Source: Brevipalpus yothersi (taxonomy: Eukaryota; Arthropoda; Arachnida; Trombidiformes; Tenuipalpidae). From it: 44,174 nucleotides of DNA. Of this stretch, positions 1 through 10,192 are shown piece by piece. The position numbers and the translations under genes were made by a program. The number at the start of each line of letters is the position of its first letter. The first letter of the stretch is position 1. The notes under the pieces were generated by a model, which was not told where the DNA came from, searched no databases, and saw nothing but the letters and a program-made list of their open reading frames with translations. Location: contig QZCP01000812.1 in NCBI GenBank assembly GCA_003956705.1, forward strand, positions 28,809 to 72,982, in the 5' to 3' direction.

Positions 1-27
1 ATTCTAATTACACCATTATTTTTCCAG

Positions 28-1041
28 AGCATCAACTGCCACCTCTTCCACCTCCTCCGAAATCCTTGCAGAGACATCTCTCCAGAAAATTCAGTTCGTC
101 CTCGAGACCAGCTGGTAAATTAATTTTAATCAATTTTTTAAGGAAGATGTGAAGCTCAATTTTCTTTTAATTTTCTCTTCAGATGATTACAGGAAACCAG
201 ACCGTGCAAATCTTCCACCACTTCCCGTTCCCAACTACAAACTTCCTAGCAGAGATCAAACTGTTGAAGAAATTCTGAGAGGTAAGTTTGACACCATGAT
301 CCATATTTTTCAAGGTTGGAATACTCGAATTTCAATTCCAATTTTTTTCCTAGCAAACGGTTTCGATTCTCGACCAATCTACGAACATTCTGTTCGATAT
401 AATGATCCAACTGTTCAAGATGCTATACACGGTAAGTTAACTGAATGAAGAATCAATTTAAATGTTTAAAGTTTGTCTTTCGCTATTCTTGAACCCAAAG
501 CTACCATGTATGATGGTGTAGCTCCGCAAAATATCCACAAGCCATATCCAGCAGGAGCAAACTATGGGCCCAGTAAGTTAATTAAGGAATTACTTATCGA
601 TGAGGAATGGAATATATACTTCAACTTTCATCTTATTCTCTAGGCTTTGCTAAAATTGATCTGCCACCTCTTCCTGGAACCAATCAGCCTCTGCGAATCA
701 CCATTCCCACCAACATCAAAGGTTGATTTCAAATTCTGTTTCGAGCTATCACCCATCTAAATCTGATTTCCTCTATTTTTACAGACAACAATCGTTTTCG
801 TATGGCTGCCATAAGATCTATTGAATTCATTCAGTGTTGGGAACAATTGAGTCCAACAATCAAGCAACGAATGAGTCCGACTGATGTTTATCAGTTTGAG
901 CTTATGAGTGATTTTGTTAGATCTAAACTATTGGAACTCACTCGTCTCTCAAAGCCAATAGCACCAGTGGAAAGTGATCTATTCCATTTTACAGGTGAAC
1001 GAATTGCTATGACCTGTAAGAAACTTCAACGAATAGGATAA
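28..1041 (+). CDS. Uncharacterised protein with C-terminal CW...C domain (5'-truncated by window edge)
   Basis: I do not recognise this gene. Exons at 28-114, 183-281, 354-431, 501-572, 644-721 and 785-1041 join in one frame for about 222 residues; the 5' end lies outside the window. All five introns, and the acceptor at 28, are phase 1 with GT-AG ends, so each internal exon is a symmetrical module. The first exons encode Pro-rich linkers (HQLPPLPPPPK, NLPPLPVPNYK, IDLPPLPGTN). The last exon encodes one domain with the motif FIQCWEQ and a second Cys 60 residues after the first. The same spacing occurs in all three domains of the minus-strand gene at 1498-3967, so the two genes are paralogues facing tail to tail. 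That paralogue has a signal peptide, so this product is probably secreted too (inference). An AATAAA lies 53 nt after the stop. Confidence 0.7.
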
Positions 1042-1093
1042 GTTTCTGTTTCTATCTAGTATTTAATGATAGAAAACAAAGCTCGAGAGAGAA

Positions 1094-1099
1094 AATAAA
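1094..1099 (+). terminator. Polyadenylation signal AATAAA of the plus-strand CW...C gene
   Basis: Canonical AATAAA hexamer 53 nt downstream of the TAA stop at 1039-1041, in an AT-rich context. Confidence 0.5.
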
Positions 1100-1451
1100 T
1101 TTTCTTCGATGAATTTTGTATCCCAGGATATCTTCACTCATTGAATGTTGTCAGATTCAAGTCCTTGTATATTCTAGGAATCAAGAGTTCTTGATTATGC
1201 TAAGATGATTCACTCTACTTCCTCTCAGGAGGTGATTATAACTTAATCATGGCTACTTGAAAAAAGAAGACTGAAATATCATGGAAAATCTTATCAATAG
1301 CTCTCAAAAGTTGCCTCACTTCTCATTAGATGCTCATAAACTTGGTGTTTATTCATGATCTTATAATTCATGAAATATTGCTCAATCTTACTCAGTGTTC
1401 CATCACTCTATCAACAGGATTCAGGATTTGATGAATCTAATCGAAGTAAAT

Positions 1452-1457
1452 TTTATT
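1452..1457 (-). terminator. Polyadenylation signal AATAAA (minus strand) of the three-domain secreted gene
   Basis: TTTATT on the plus strand reads AATAAA on the minus strand, about 41 nt beyond the TGA stop at 1498. Confidence 0.5.
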
Positions 1458-1497
1458 CAAGATTCTTATATATCGAAAGTTAACGTCAGAAATTTTT

Positions 1498-2808
1498 TCA
1501 AAAGTCTAACGGTAATTTAAGAGCGTAGTGAGCTTCCAATTCATGACACCTATCGATATGAATATTCATACCCCACTCAAGATTGTCAACAGCAGATTTG
1601 TCCAATTCCTCATTAGCCACAATTTGTGAATGAACTTTCTCAACATAGGTTGCCATAGTGCCTAGGTTGGCCAACTTGACTGCAGGCAATGCATTCTTAT
1701 AATCATTCGGAAGATCGTTCCAACAAGTCAAAAATTCGACGATTTTCTTGTCCAGATTATTGTATTTACCTAAAATATGGAAAAATTGAGGAAAATTTTC
1801 AGGTAAAAGAACAATTACTTAAGTCACAGATCTGGATGGATAATAGGTCATTTGAAGGATGAAATTCTTACTCAAGAAAAACTATTAGTTGGAATAAGTG
1901 GGCACATAAGTTAGAATAGAACAGCTACTCACCCTCTTCAACTTCCAAATTAGATGATTTTCTTTCGATATTCATGCATTCACCCAAGAAAAAGTTAGAT
2001 TCCAAGGCAAGTTGATGAGCTTGATTTCCATCAAATGATGAATATGAAGAAGGAGCTCTCAAATGAAGATCTCGAACATTTTCGGAGAACTTTTTGAAAT
2101 CAGATAGTTTTTGAGCTGGTAAGTTTCCCTTTACAACAGAGGGAACAGAATCCCAGCATGACAGGAATTCAGAAATCTTGTCATCCAAAGGATCATATAC
2201 ATCTGTTAATTGAAAGTTTTTCATGAGACATCTTGACCATTACCACATTGTGGTCTGAGATGAGATAATTAAAATAGAAAAGCAAATGAAGAAACTTATC
2301 CTACCATCATCAACTTGATCTATCTTTTTACTTCCTAGGTTTTGGCATTTGTCTAACAGGAAGTTAGAATTAATTGCAAGATTGTGAGCGCTGATTGCAT
2401 CAAGAGATGAGTAAGAAGAAGGAGCTCGCGATCTTAGACCTCGAGTATATTTAGCGAAAGTATCAAAATCAACAAGTTCTTTAACTGATAAGGTATCTTT
2501 GATATTCGAAGGAAGAGAATCCCAACACGAAAGAAATTCAGCAACCTTATCATCCAGAGGATCATTTTCACCTGCAGATGAAAAATTATTCTTAAGAACT
2601 TTAAGCTACTTCAGTTAACTGATGAGTACACCGTTAAAGTCAAGCAAGAGATACAATATCAATAATGAACCGGAAAATCTATCCTCATTGAATTCCGATG
2701 AGCACGCCATAAATTGGTGGAGTCAAAAAATCGACTCAGCTATCTTCAATTCGAATTCATATGATTCCTATCAAGCTATCGCATTTTGATGAACAACAAA
2801 GAGGAGAA

Positions 2809-2882
<74 letters not shown>

Positions 2883-3967
2883 NGAGAGAGAGAGAGGTGC
2901 TAAAATCGACACTGAAAAAACTCAGTGTTTTTTAGCTACCATCCTCATCATAACACTAACCATTTTTAATTGTCTCAGCTTGATTATTTTGAGATGATTC
3001 CTCTGAAGAACTTGAACTTGGAACTTTTTTGGAACAATTTACAGAAAAGAAAATTAGTTTCTCTTATTATTATTATTATTTTTTTTCTATTCGATACTCA
3101 CCACCAGCGATGCGAGCTGCCAGGTCATCATCTGAGCAGTACAGAATTTGTTAGACGAGAGATAAATGAGAAAAATCAAGGAATTAAACTAATTCATGAG
3201 TGTTGATGTTAGAAAGGTAATCAATGATCTCTTCTCAAGAGAAAGATTGCAATTTTTTGTTCATCAGAAGTGTTCGAATGAAGTTATTTTGTCTCACTTA
3301 CAACTGGCTTTATTAGCTTTTTCCTGAGGAATTATCTTGATTGGTTTTGGCTTCGGATTTGGTTTAGGCAAGCCAAGAATAGAAGAGAGATCATCGAGAG
3401 CGGTGGGCATATTTTCGACATCAACATCTTCCATAATTGATGGCAGTCCGGTAGGATATAGAGGAGCACCTTTAGCCCTCAGATCATTTCGACTTTCTTC
3501 AATCGACTGGTCAACAGCTGGTGGTAGATTGTTTCTGATCTTGATTTCTGGAATGGTGTTCTTCACATAGTTGTATGGAGCTGGTCCACCAGTCGAGCCT
3601 GACTGATAGGTCATAAATGTTCAAAAGTTAGGACATATTTACTTGAATGTTAAATTGATGGACTCACACCACCACTCCGTGAGGCAATCATCTCGGCAAG
3701 TGTATCAGCTAAGTGATGGATAAAATTCAAAATGATTACGAACGAAAATCGATAGAGAAGAATCTTCTACAGAGACTCACCATTGGCAATGGCTCCTTGT
3801 ACTTTAAGATGATAAAAATGAGGGCAAGTATGACCCAAAAAATCATTAGGAATGGAGAAAAATTTGAATGCAATTCTCTTTTCTCGAAAGTATCGCTGTA
3901 ATTACTTACCTAGGATGGAGGAAACAATGCATACGAACGCAAATCTGACCATTTTTGAGTTGGCCAT
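1498..3967 (-). CDS. Uncharacterised secreted protein with three tandem CW...C domains, one per exon
   Basis: Minus-strand exons at 3967-3910, 3801-3781, 3708-3668, 3602-3302, 3131-3102, 2571-2305, 2202-1933 and 1769-1498 give 1260 nt, 419 residues. Residues 1-27 are a signal peptide split over a 58-nt exon and a 21-nt micro-exon. A Pro/Lys-rich linker follows (GLPKPNPKPKPIK near residue 130). The last three exons (267, 270 and 272 nt, all entered in phase 1) each encode an 88-90-residue domain with motif FLxCW(D/N)x(L/V)P and a second Cys after 58-59 intervening residues; domains 1 and 2 also share DPLDDK and RAPSSYSS. The Cys pair suggests one disulfide per domain (inference). The third intron could also be spliced in phase 1 (exon ends 3670 and 3598), changing two residues. 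The fold and function are unknown; I match it to no named family. Confidence 0.78.
2572..3101 (-). other. 530-bp intron carrying a GA microsatellite
   Basis: The largest intron of the three-domain secreted gene. The donor after 3102 is gtgagt and the acceptor before 2571 is tgcag; phase is 1 on both sides. It contains an 84-nt AG tract, a short T/A-rich stretch and no further exon that keeps the frame. Confidence 0.6.
2813..2896. repeat. (AG)n microsatellite with one ambiguous base
   Basis: An almost pure AG dinucleotide run of 84 nt. Position 2883 is an N, so the true repeat length is probably unresolved in the assembly. It is intronic in the minus-strand gene. Confidence 0.95.
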
Positions 3968-5888
3968 GTTCACCTTTTAATTAGCTCAATTCAACAACTT
4001 ATGCTGAAATCGAAATATTGAAATTATCTTATCATGAAGGCAGTGACGTTGCTCAGTTTGATCACTGACAAGTAGCATTTGCCATTTACATCGGAGACTA
4101 GTGAAAAAGATGGACATGAAACTTTCTCAGCTCGATGCGAGGGGCTCTCTTTTGCTAAGAAAAATAGCCTCCAAAGTTCATGAAGATTCATCTCACCACT
4201 ATCTTACAACGCGTGAAAAAATTATATGAAATGAAATTAGTAAAAATGTTGAGCGTTTCATGGTCACCAATCTGATTGGTGACCAAGTAGAGATCATTTA
4301 AAGAAAACACAGTCTCTATCCGCATATTGTCAACTTTAAGCTGATTTTTCATCCAAAACATTTTCCGTTTATTGTAGGCTGTCCATATCTTATTGTCTTG
4401 GGGAAATTTTTTATTTTTGATTAATAAGCTATCAAATGGGAAATTGAATTGCGTTTTGATAGGGAAAAATTTGAGTAGCGTAAGCTGAACACTTCAAACC
4501 GATACAAAAGTCGCAATTTGAGGCTCTTATGAAAATATTTCCATGGAAAATGTTATCATGAGATTTATTTGAATCGAAAATTTTTTCCGAAAGTGATAAT
4601 GAGCACAAGCCAAAGGATGGGAAAAATCGAATAGGAGTGGAGAAGATTTAGTATCTCAAGGGTTTTCTGGATGATTCTTGTAAGGTAAAAAACCATCACG
4701 GCTACTCGATGTGAAAAACTTTCACAGAAATAATGGTAAGAGTGCGTGATATGGTGTATATTTCTCGATGCTTATTGCTTATCTCTGCTGCTGAATACAC
4801 TGTAATCTCAACTGACCTGACAACAGCCGGCGAGAGCATGATCGATAGATGAAAATAGAAACACTCTCGATAAACTTTGGGGAAACTATTGCGTCTCTGG
4901 TTAGATGTACAAAACAATGCAAAAGCAACGCAGTAAGTAAAATCGATAAGCTCTGCTAGAATGTTGCTGAAAAATCTCTTACAAAAAACGAAGAAAATTT
5001 TCAAAATTCACCGCTTCATAGCTATTGATTGAATCGATAAAAATAATTTCAAATCAATCAATGTCTGTTAATTTGATGTGAGATAAATATTGCATTCCAT
5101 AAAGTTTCAAAACATAAGAGAGCCGATTGTTATATCACCTTGTTCATTACGCTACTGTGATACTAGCCTTCTTTTTTTGTTGATTGTTGGAGAGGCCAAA
5201 TGAAAAGGGTCAGATACCAGATTGTTGTCACTCTCTTCGAAAAGATTGAAGCCTCTCGAAATCTCTCGACTTTCTATTAAACAGTCTCTTAAATTGTGAT
5301 AAAGACAAAGGAGATTAACCAGGATGCGTCTGAGAGTCTCTTGTCGATTATCAGATAACTTATCATATGTTAGAAGGGAAGATCAGAGGCACTCGAAAGG
5401 GCTCAACTTGTTTGACTTCCGATAAGCTTTTTTTGACCAGACTCCAAGAATTTCGAAAGGATTGATTAATGCTACCCTATAAACATACTTGAACAAGATC
5501 GTAGATTTTCAATAGCAAATAATTCACATCGCTTTGTCTTTGGCCGCTGAAAAGTGAAAAGAAAGGGAAATTAATTAGAATGACAAGAGAAGACAAGATT
5601 GTCGAAGATTTGAGCATGAGGAATCTTTGCTCAAGCGCTTTTACATAACAACTTCCGATGAATGAAAGGCTATGAAAAAAAACCATAGAAGTATGGATAA
5701 GTTAAGATAAGAAAAATTGTCAAAGAAGAATGCTTCACAACGCATTTGAGTGTGGATTGTTTGCTAACATTGAGCTGAACTTTCATTGATCCCGCCCTAA
5801 CATTATCACCACACAATTTTCAAGTGATCTCAACCATCTGAGTCGTAATAACTATGGACTTCATTCAAATTTTGCTTCTCACTCAAAA
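3968..5888. other. Intergenic region, no gene seen
   Basis: About 1.9 kb between the start of the minus-strand secreted gene and the Inos promoter. Short open frames at 4702-5004 and 5477-5686 (minus) lack signal peptides, splice sites or family motifs. The main structure is a 25-bp inverted repeat at 4261-4285. Confidence 0.5.
4261..4285. repeat. Perfect 11-bp inverted repeat with 3-nt spacer
   Basis: Arms TGGTCACCAAT and ATTGGTGACCA flank CTG. Each arm carries a CCAAT/ATTGG pentamer and a GGTCA/TGACC nuclear-receptor-like half-site. It lies about 290 bp upstream of the minus-strand secreted gene and 1.75 kb upstream of Inos. It could be a dimeric transcription-factor site; no evidence of use. 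Confidence 0.6.
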
Positions 5889-5891
5889 GTA

Positions 5892-5927
5892 TATAAAGCG
5901 CATCGATCCACCAGTTGGGACATCAAT
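5892..5927 (+). promoter_or_regulatory. TATA-box core promoter of the inositol synthase gene
   Basis: TATAAA at 5892-5897 is followed by initiator-like CCAGTTG (5911-5917) and TCAAT (5923-5927), the latter about 31 nt from the TATA start, the usual TATA-to-start distance. The predicted leader to the ATG at 6031 is about 105-120 nt without an intron. The start site is not fixed by sequence alone. Confidence 0.6.
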
Positions 5928-6030
5928 CGATTTACTCGACTTGAAAACTTCTTTCGAAGCGCTCTTATTCTCTTGTTCTTAATTTGATTTTTTTCTCATT
6001 CATCACACACAATTAATTGACAACTCCAAG

Positions 6031-7868
6031 ATGGCTCCTGGAATCCAAACTTGCTCTTCTTCTCTCCGTGGAAAAATTGTTGTTGACAGTCCAAACATCC
6101 GATATGGTCAAGATTTCATCGAAGCTGACTATGAGTACCAAAATACCCGATGCTCACCAAACAACAATGGAACCATTCAAGCTACCCCGGTGACCACAGT
6201 TTTGACACTCCGAACAGAACGAAAAGTTCCTCGAATGGGTCTCATGCTCGCTGGTTGGGGTGGAAACAATGGATCAACTGTTACTGCTGCCATTCTAGCT
6301 AATCGATTGGGTCTCGAATGGGAGACAAAGGATGGAAAAGTGAAAGCCAACTACTTTGGTTCCCTCACTCAATCAGCAACTTTCAATGTTGGAATCGATG
6401 ATGAGGGTCGCGATGTTTATAGCCCGATGAGAGATCTCGTTCCAATGGTCAATCCAAACGATATTGTGCTAGATGGTTGGGACATTTCGAACTTAAATCT
6501 CGCTGATGCCATGAAGAGGAGTGCAGTTTTGGACATCAACTTGCAAAAATTGTTATATCCCCATATGAAGAACATGGTTCCTCGAAAAGCTATCTTCGAC
6601 TGCGATTTTGTTGCTGCAAATCAAGCGGAACGTGCCAATAACGTTATTCTCTCTAAAAACAAAATTGAATTGATCAAACAGATTGAACGAGATATTCAAG
6701 ATTTCAAAAAATCAAACAATCTGGACACTGTTATTGTACTCTGGACAGCCAACACAGAGCGATTCACTGATGTAAGAGCTGGTGTTCATGATACATGGGA
6801 ACATCTTGAATCTGCTTTAAAACGAAATCACAGTGAAATTGCACCATCAACCCTTTATGCAATCGCTTCCATTAATCAAGGAGTAAGTTTAGTTTAGAAT
6901 CCACTCGAATTGAGTGAATTGATCCTGAACAATCACTAATATATATTCATCTGTTTTCAGTGCACTTTCATCAATGGTTCACCCCAAAATACTCTCATTC
7001 CCGGTGTGATTGAGCTCGCAGAGCAGAAAAATGTGTTCCTCGGAGGTGATGACTTCAAAAGTGGTCAAACAAAGCTCAAGAGTGTTATGGTAGACTTTCT
7101 AGTTGGTGCTGGAATTAAGCCATGTTCAATTGTGTCCTACAATCATCTCGGTAACAATGATGGTTACAATCTTTCAGCTCCTCAAACTTTCCGAAGTAAA
7201 GAAATTTCAAAGTCTGGTGTTGTCGACGATATGGTGGGCAGCAATTCGATCCTCTATGGACAAGGTCTATCTCATCCAGACCACTGTGTTGTCATCAAGT
7301 ATGTACCTTATGTAGGTGATTCGAAGCGTGCCATGGACGAGTACATCTCTGAACTGATGTTGGGAGGCAAAAATACCATTATTTGTCACAATACTTGTGA
7401 AGATTCTCTGCTCGCTTCCCCAATCATCATTGATCTAGCAATTCTCGCTGAGCTTTGTCAACGAGTCAAATTTTTCGTTCACGGAAAGAATGGTAAGTGC
7501 TCTTAGGCTTTCATCCTCAAGTTTTGATTCAATCATGATGAGATTAATTGAGGTTAATCAACTTTTTATCCCCCTTTCTAGACGGTTTCGTTGGCTTCAA
7601 TTGTATCCTCTCTCTACTGTCATACCTTTGCAAAGCGCCTTTGGTTGAGAAAGGAGCTCAAATTGTTAATGCTCTGGCTAAACAACGTTCTGCATTGGAA
7701 AACTTTCTTCGAGCCTTGGTTTCGCTTCCACCGGTGGATAACTTGTATCTCCAGAACAAACTTCCAAGCCGAAAATATTGGTATGAACAGCCAAAAGAGT
7801 CCGTTATCGCTCGAGGCAAGGGAAACAACATTTCAGCCATGGGAAAGGCTGTCCGTGCTGAGGAATGA
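6031..7868 (+). CDS. Inos: Myo-inositol-1-phosphate synthase
   Basis: Converts D-glucose 6-phosphate to 1D-myo-inositol 3-phosphate using NAD+ as a recycled cofactor; it is the first step of de novo inositol synthesis, in the cytosol. Exons 6031-6882, 6961-7492 and 7582-7868 join in phase 0 then phase 1, giving 1671 nt, 556 residues, close to the 558 of the human enzyme. Visible family signatures are the NAD-binding loop GWGGNNGS (residues 75-82), NGSPQNT at the start of exon 2, the core motif SYNHLGNNDG and the lysine-bearing SKSGVVDDM segment. The protein ends ARGKGNNISAMGKAVRAEE. The ATG at 6031 is the first after the TATA promoter. Single complete copy, no damage seen. Confidence 0.97.
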
Positions 7869-8740
7869 TAAGAGAAACGCTAGTGCAATGTTTACCAACT
7901 CAAATTTTTTCATTCAAATCAAGAATTTTTGCAAAATACTTAGATTTCTGGAGAAATTAGGCAAAACACAAAAATCTTCACCAAACAAACCCATTAACTA
8001 TAAATTGAATACTCTACTACCTAAATTTTTAAAGTTTTTTTCTCGTTTACCAGATCATTTGTTTCCTCTCAAAAAATTGTAATAATTCTTAAGATTTGAA
8101 AAAATGAAACTTTTGAACAAACAAAAAACTTTACCAACGATTCAAAATCATCTTCTTGAACTCCACGAATACATTCTATCACAAAAACAAACTAAATTAA
8201 TCATGACACAACTTCACAATGGGCAATAGAGTCATCAACACAGCACAATAGCGAACATTTTCATAACCATTTTCCTTGATTGTGAACTAAATTAGTAAAT
8301 TGATCAACTTGATTGAATTCGAACTTGATTTTCAAGGCTTGAAAACTTCTCATTTCAAAACAAAACTGAGCGATAACAGCGCCTCTACGCCAGCTGATTA
8401 AATAGTCAAGTTTTGAGTTATCTTGTTAATCAAAACTCTTGATTGTGATTAAGTTTATCACTGTTTTGTGATTAATGGTGAATTATTTGATCGAATTAAG
8501 GGTCATGGTTATGATTTGAACGTTGTGCAGATCCTCTGGTACATTGTGACCTCGTCCTCTAGTGTCAATTGAAGTGTTTGGAATGTTTTGCTTTTCTCAT
8601 GATTTTGTTAGCGAGATGATCTGATTGTAGGTGGATGCTCAAAAAATTGGGCCAACTGATTTTGTGAGAGAGTTTGTGAAAATTTTCCGAGAGATTCAAT
8701 TTACGAGAGAAATTGGGTGGATAGTTATTGGTTCGAGATA
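7869..8740. other. Inos 3' region and Vti1b upstream region
   Basis: 872 bp with no supported gene. It should contain the Inos 3'UTR and the Vti1b promoter. No AATAAA in a good position was seen. Several TGATTAA/TTAATCA words cluster at 8395-8475; no clear TATA box. Confidence 0.45.
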
Positions 8741-9439
8741 ATGGCTTCATCCAGACGATTCGATGATCTAAAAGATGATTACCTTGCCTTGAAGGAAAAG
8801 ATCGCCCAAAGACTACGACGAAACATAAGTGAGTTATATTGATGATACATGTGGTGGGTGTTTCTCAGCTGATTGTCTAATTTTCTTTCTTTCTCTTTCA
8901 TAGATGAGGTGTCACTCAACAAGATGATCTCTGATGGTGATCAGATGATCGAAGCAATGCGTAAGGAGGTGGATTCGCTGCCCAGTTTTGTTCGTTCAGA
9001 GGTCAGCTTAAGCTGGTCTCAGCTGAATGCCGATTGGACCAATTTTAAGATTAGCTGTAAAACAAATCCCGGAGTTATCATTGGTGGACCAAGTTTAGCA
9101 TCACCTGGACCAGATTTTGAGCGTAATCTGAATGTTGTTAAAGGTATCCAAGTTCTGGAACGTACTGGTCAAAGTTTAATGAGAGCTCAGCTGGTAGCCA
9201 AAGAGAGCGAGCAGATAGGAACTGAGGTCATCAATGAGCTGGGAGGACAAAGAGAAAGCCTTGTTAGAACCCGTGAAAGACTCGATGAGACAGGCTATAA
9301 TCTGAAAAGAACGCATCAGATACTTAGAAGCATCAATCGACGAGTTATCACCAACAAATTCCTCCTCCTCGTCATCATATTCTTGGAGTTGCTTATTATC
9401 GGTTGCCTTGTTTACTGGAAATTCATTAGACCTCATTGA
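8741..9439 (+). CDS. Vti1b: Vti1b-type Qb-SNARE, vesicle transport protein
   Basis: A tail-anchored SNARE of endosomal and trans-Golgi fusion; it supplies the Qb helix of a four-helix SNARE bundle. Exons 8741-8828 and 8904-9439 join in phase 1 across a 75-nt intron, giving 207 residues. The N-terminal part (1-80) fits the helical Habc-like domain and contains SLPSFVRSEV. The SNARE motif covers about residues 112-175, with Gln145 in GGQRESL at the expected central layer. The tail anchor is residues 182-201 (FLLLVIIFLELLIIGC...), ending WKFIRPH; human VTI1B ends similarly in YKFFRSH. This tail and IGTEVINELGGQR separate it from VTI1A and from GOSR2/membrin. The start ATG is in a good context (gagataATGG). 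Human VTI1B is 232 residues, so the linker is slightly shorter here. Confidence 0.93.
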
Positions 9440-10192
9440 GAGCTCTGGGCTCTCTTTCTCACATTTTTCCTACAATTGTTCTATTCTTTACCAAAATTAA
9501 TTATTTTATTGACACAAGATGTCTATTACTAGTCTGCTCATTGTGCCTCAGCTTGCTGGTATACCTCATTCAGTTGAGCAGTCATCCTGTTCATACTGTC
9601 TATGGACTATTCTCCCAGTGTCATCCCCCATTGTCTATGGAGATTTTATCACTGAAGAAAATTTCCTTGCTCTGCCTGATTGAAATAATCCAAAGTTTGA
9701 GTCTATATTGAAATTGCGAAAATTTTAACGACCCGGAAGCATTATTAGGAAAATATTTCAATTCGTTTATTGATACCATGAAACAAGCGAGTATCACACT
9801 ATGTCATCCATTCAATATCTATCATTATGCGGAGTCTCGGTATAGCTACAGGTGAGAAAAAATCCCTTCTCTTACATAGAAGATGGCCAGATTGAGTATC
9901 TGGAACTGGAAGTAACAATATCGTTTCTATCAGGAATTCCAATAAGGTTACTCATTTTTTACCATCAGGTTACCGTAATTGATCTTGTATTTTATGGCTG
10001 TGAATTCAAGAGATTCTCGAGAAAGGAATCAAATTCAAGAAAGGTCATGAAAAATTTGAGCGATCTATTATGTTTCCAGTACACTTTTCTTTGGGAATTT
10101 TCTCTCATTCTTAGTTGTGAAAACAAAGAAAAATCTTTAAGTATCAGCTCAATTTTTCGCTTGTAATAAATAATAAGAATTTTATTTTCAGA
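9440..10192. other. Convergent intergenic region, no gene seen
   Basis: 753 bp between Vti1b (+) and the minus-strand membrane protein. An open frame at 9852-10166 has biased hydrophobic composition, no motif and no useful splice context, so I do not call it. Confidence 0.5.
10181..10186 (-). terminator. Polyadenylation signal AATAAA very close to the stop (minus strand)
   Basis: AATAAA on the minus strand begins 7 nt beyond the TGA at 10195-10193, implying a 3'UTR of only some tens of nucleotides for the 455-residue protein gene. Confidence 0.55.

Larger units (their letters stand above)
1042..1497. other. Intergenic 3'-3' spacer
   Basis: The 456-bp gap between two convergent genes. It holds AATAAA signals for both strands (1094-1099 plus; 1452-1457 minus) and no convincing reading frame. 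Confidence 0.6.

Noticed and set aside
2761..2997. Open frame rich in RERERERE on the plus strand
   Set aside because: It is simply the translation of the AG microsatellite inside an intron of the minus-strand gene, and contains an ambiguous base.
1498..3967. Possible member of the nematode SXP/RAL-2 type secreted families because of small repeated helical domains
   Set aside because: No motif of that family is visible, and the CW...C cysteine pair is not a feature I associate with it.
4702..5004. 100-residue minus-strand ORF upstream of Inos
   Set aside because: No signal peptide, domain or splice context; treated as chance open sequence.
8741..9439. Possible identification as GOSR2/membrin instead of Vti1b
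   Set aside because: The C-terminal anchor sequence and the IGTEVINELGGQR region match VTI1B much better.
9852..10166. 104-residue plus-strand ORF after Vti1b
   Set aside because: Biased Phe/Ser/Leu composition, no motif and no supporting splice or promoter signals; it lies in the convergent 3' region.
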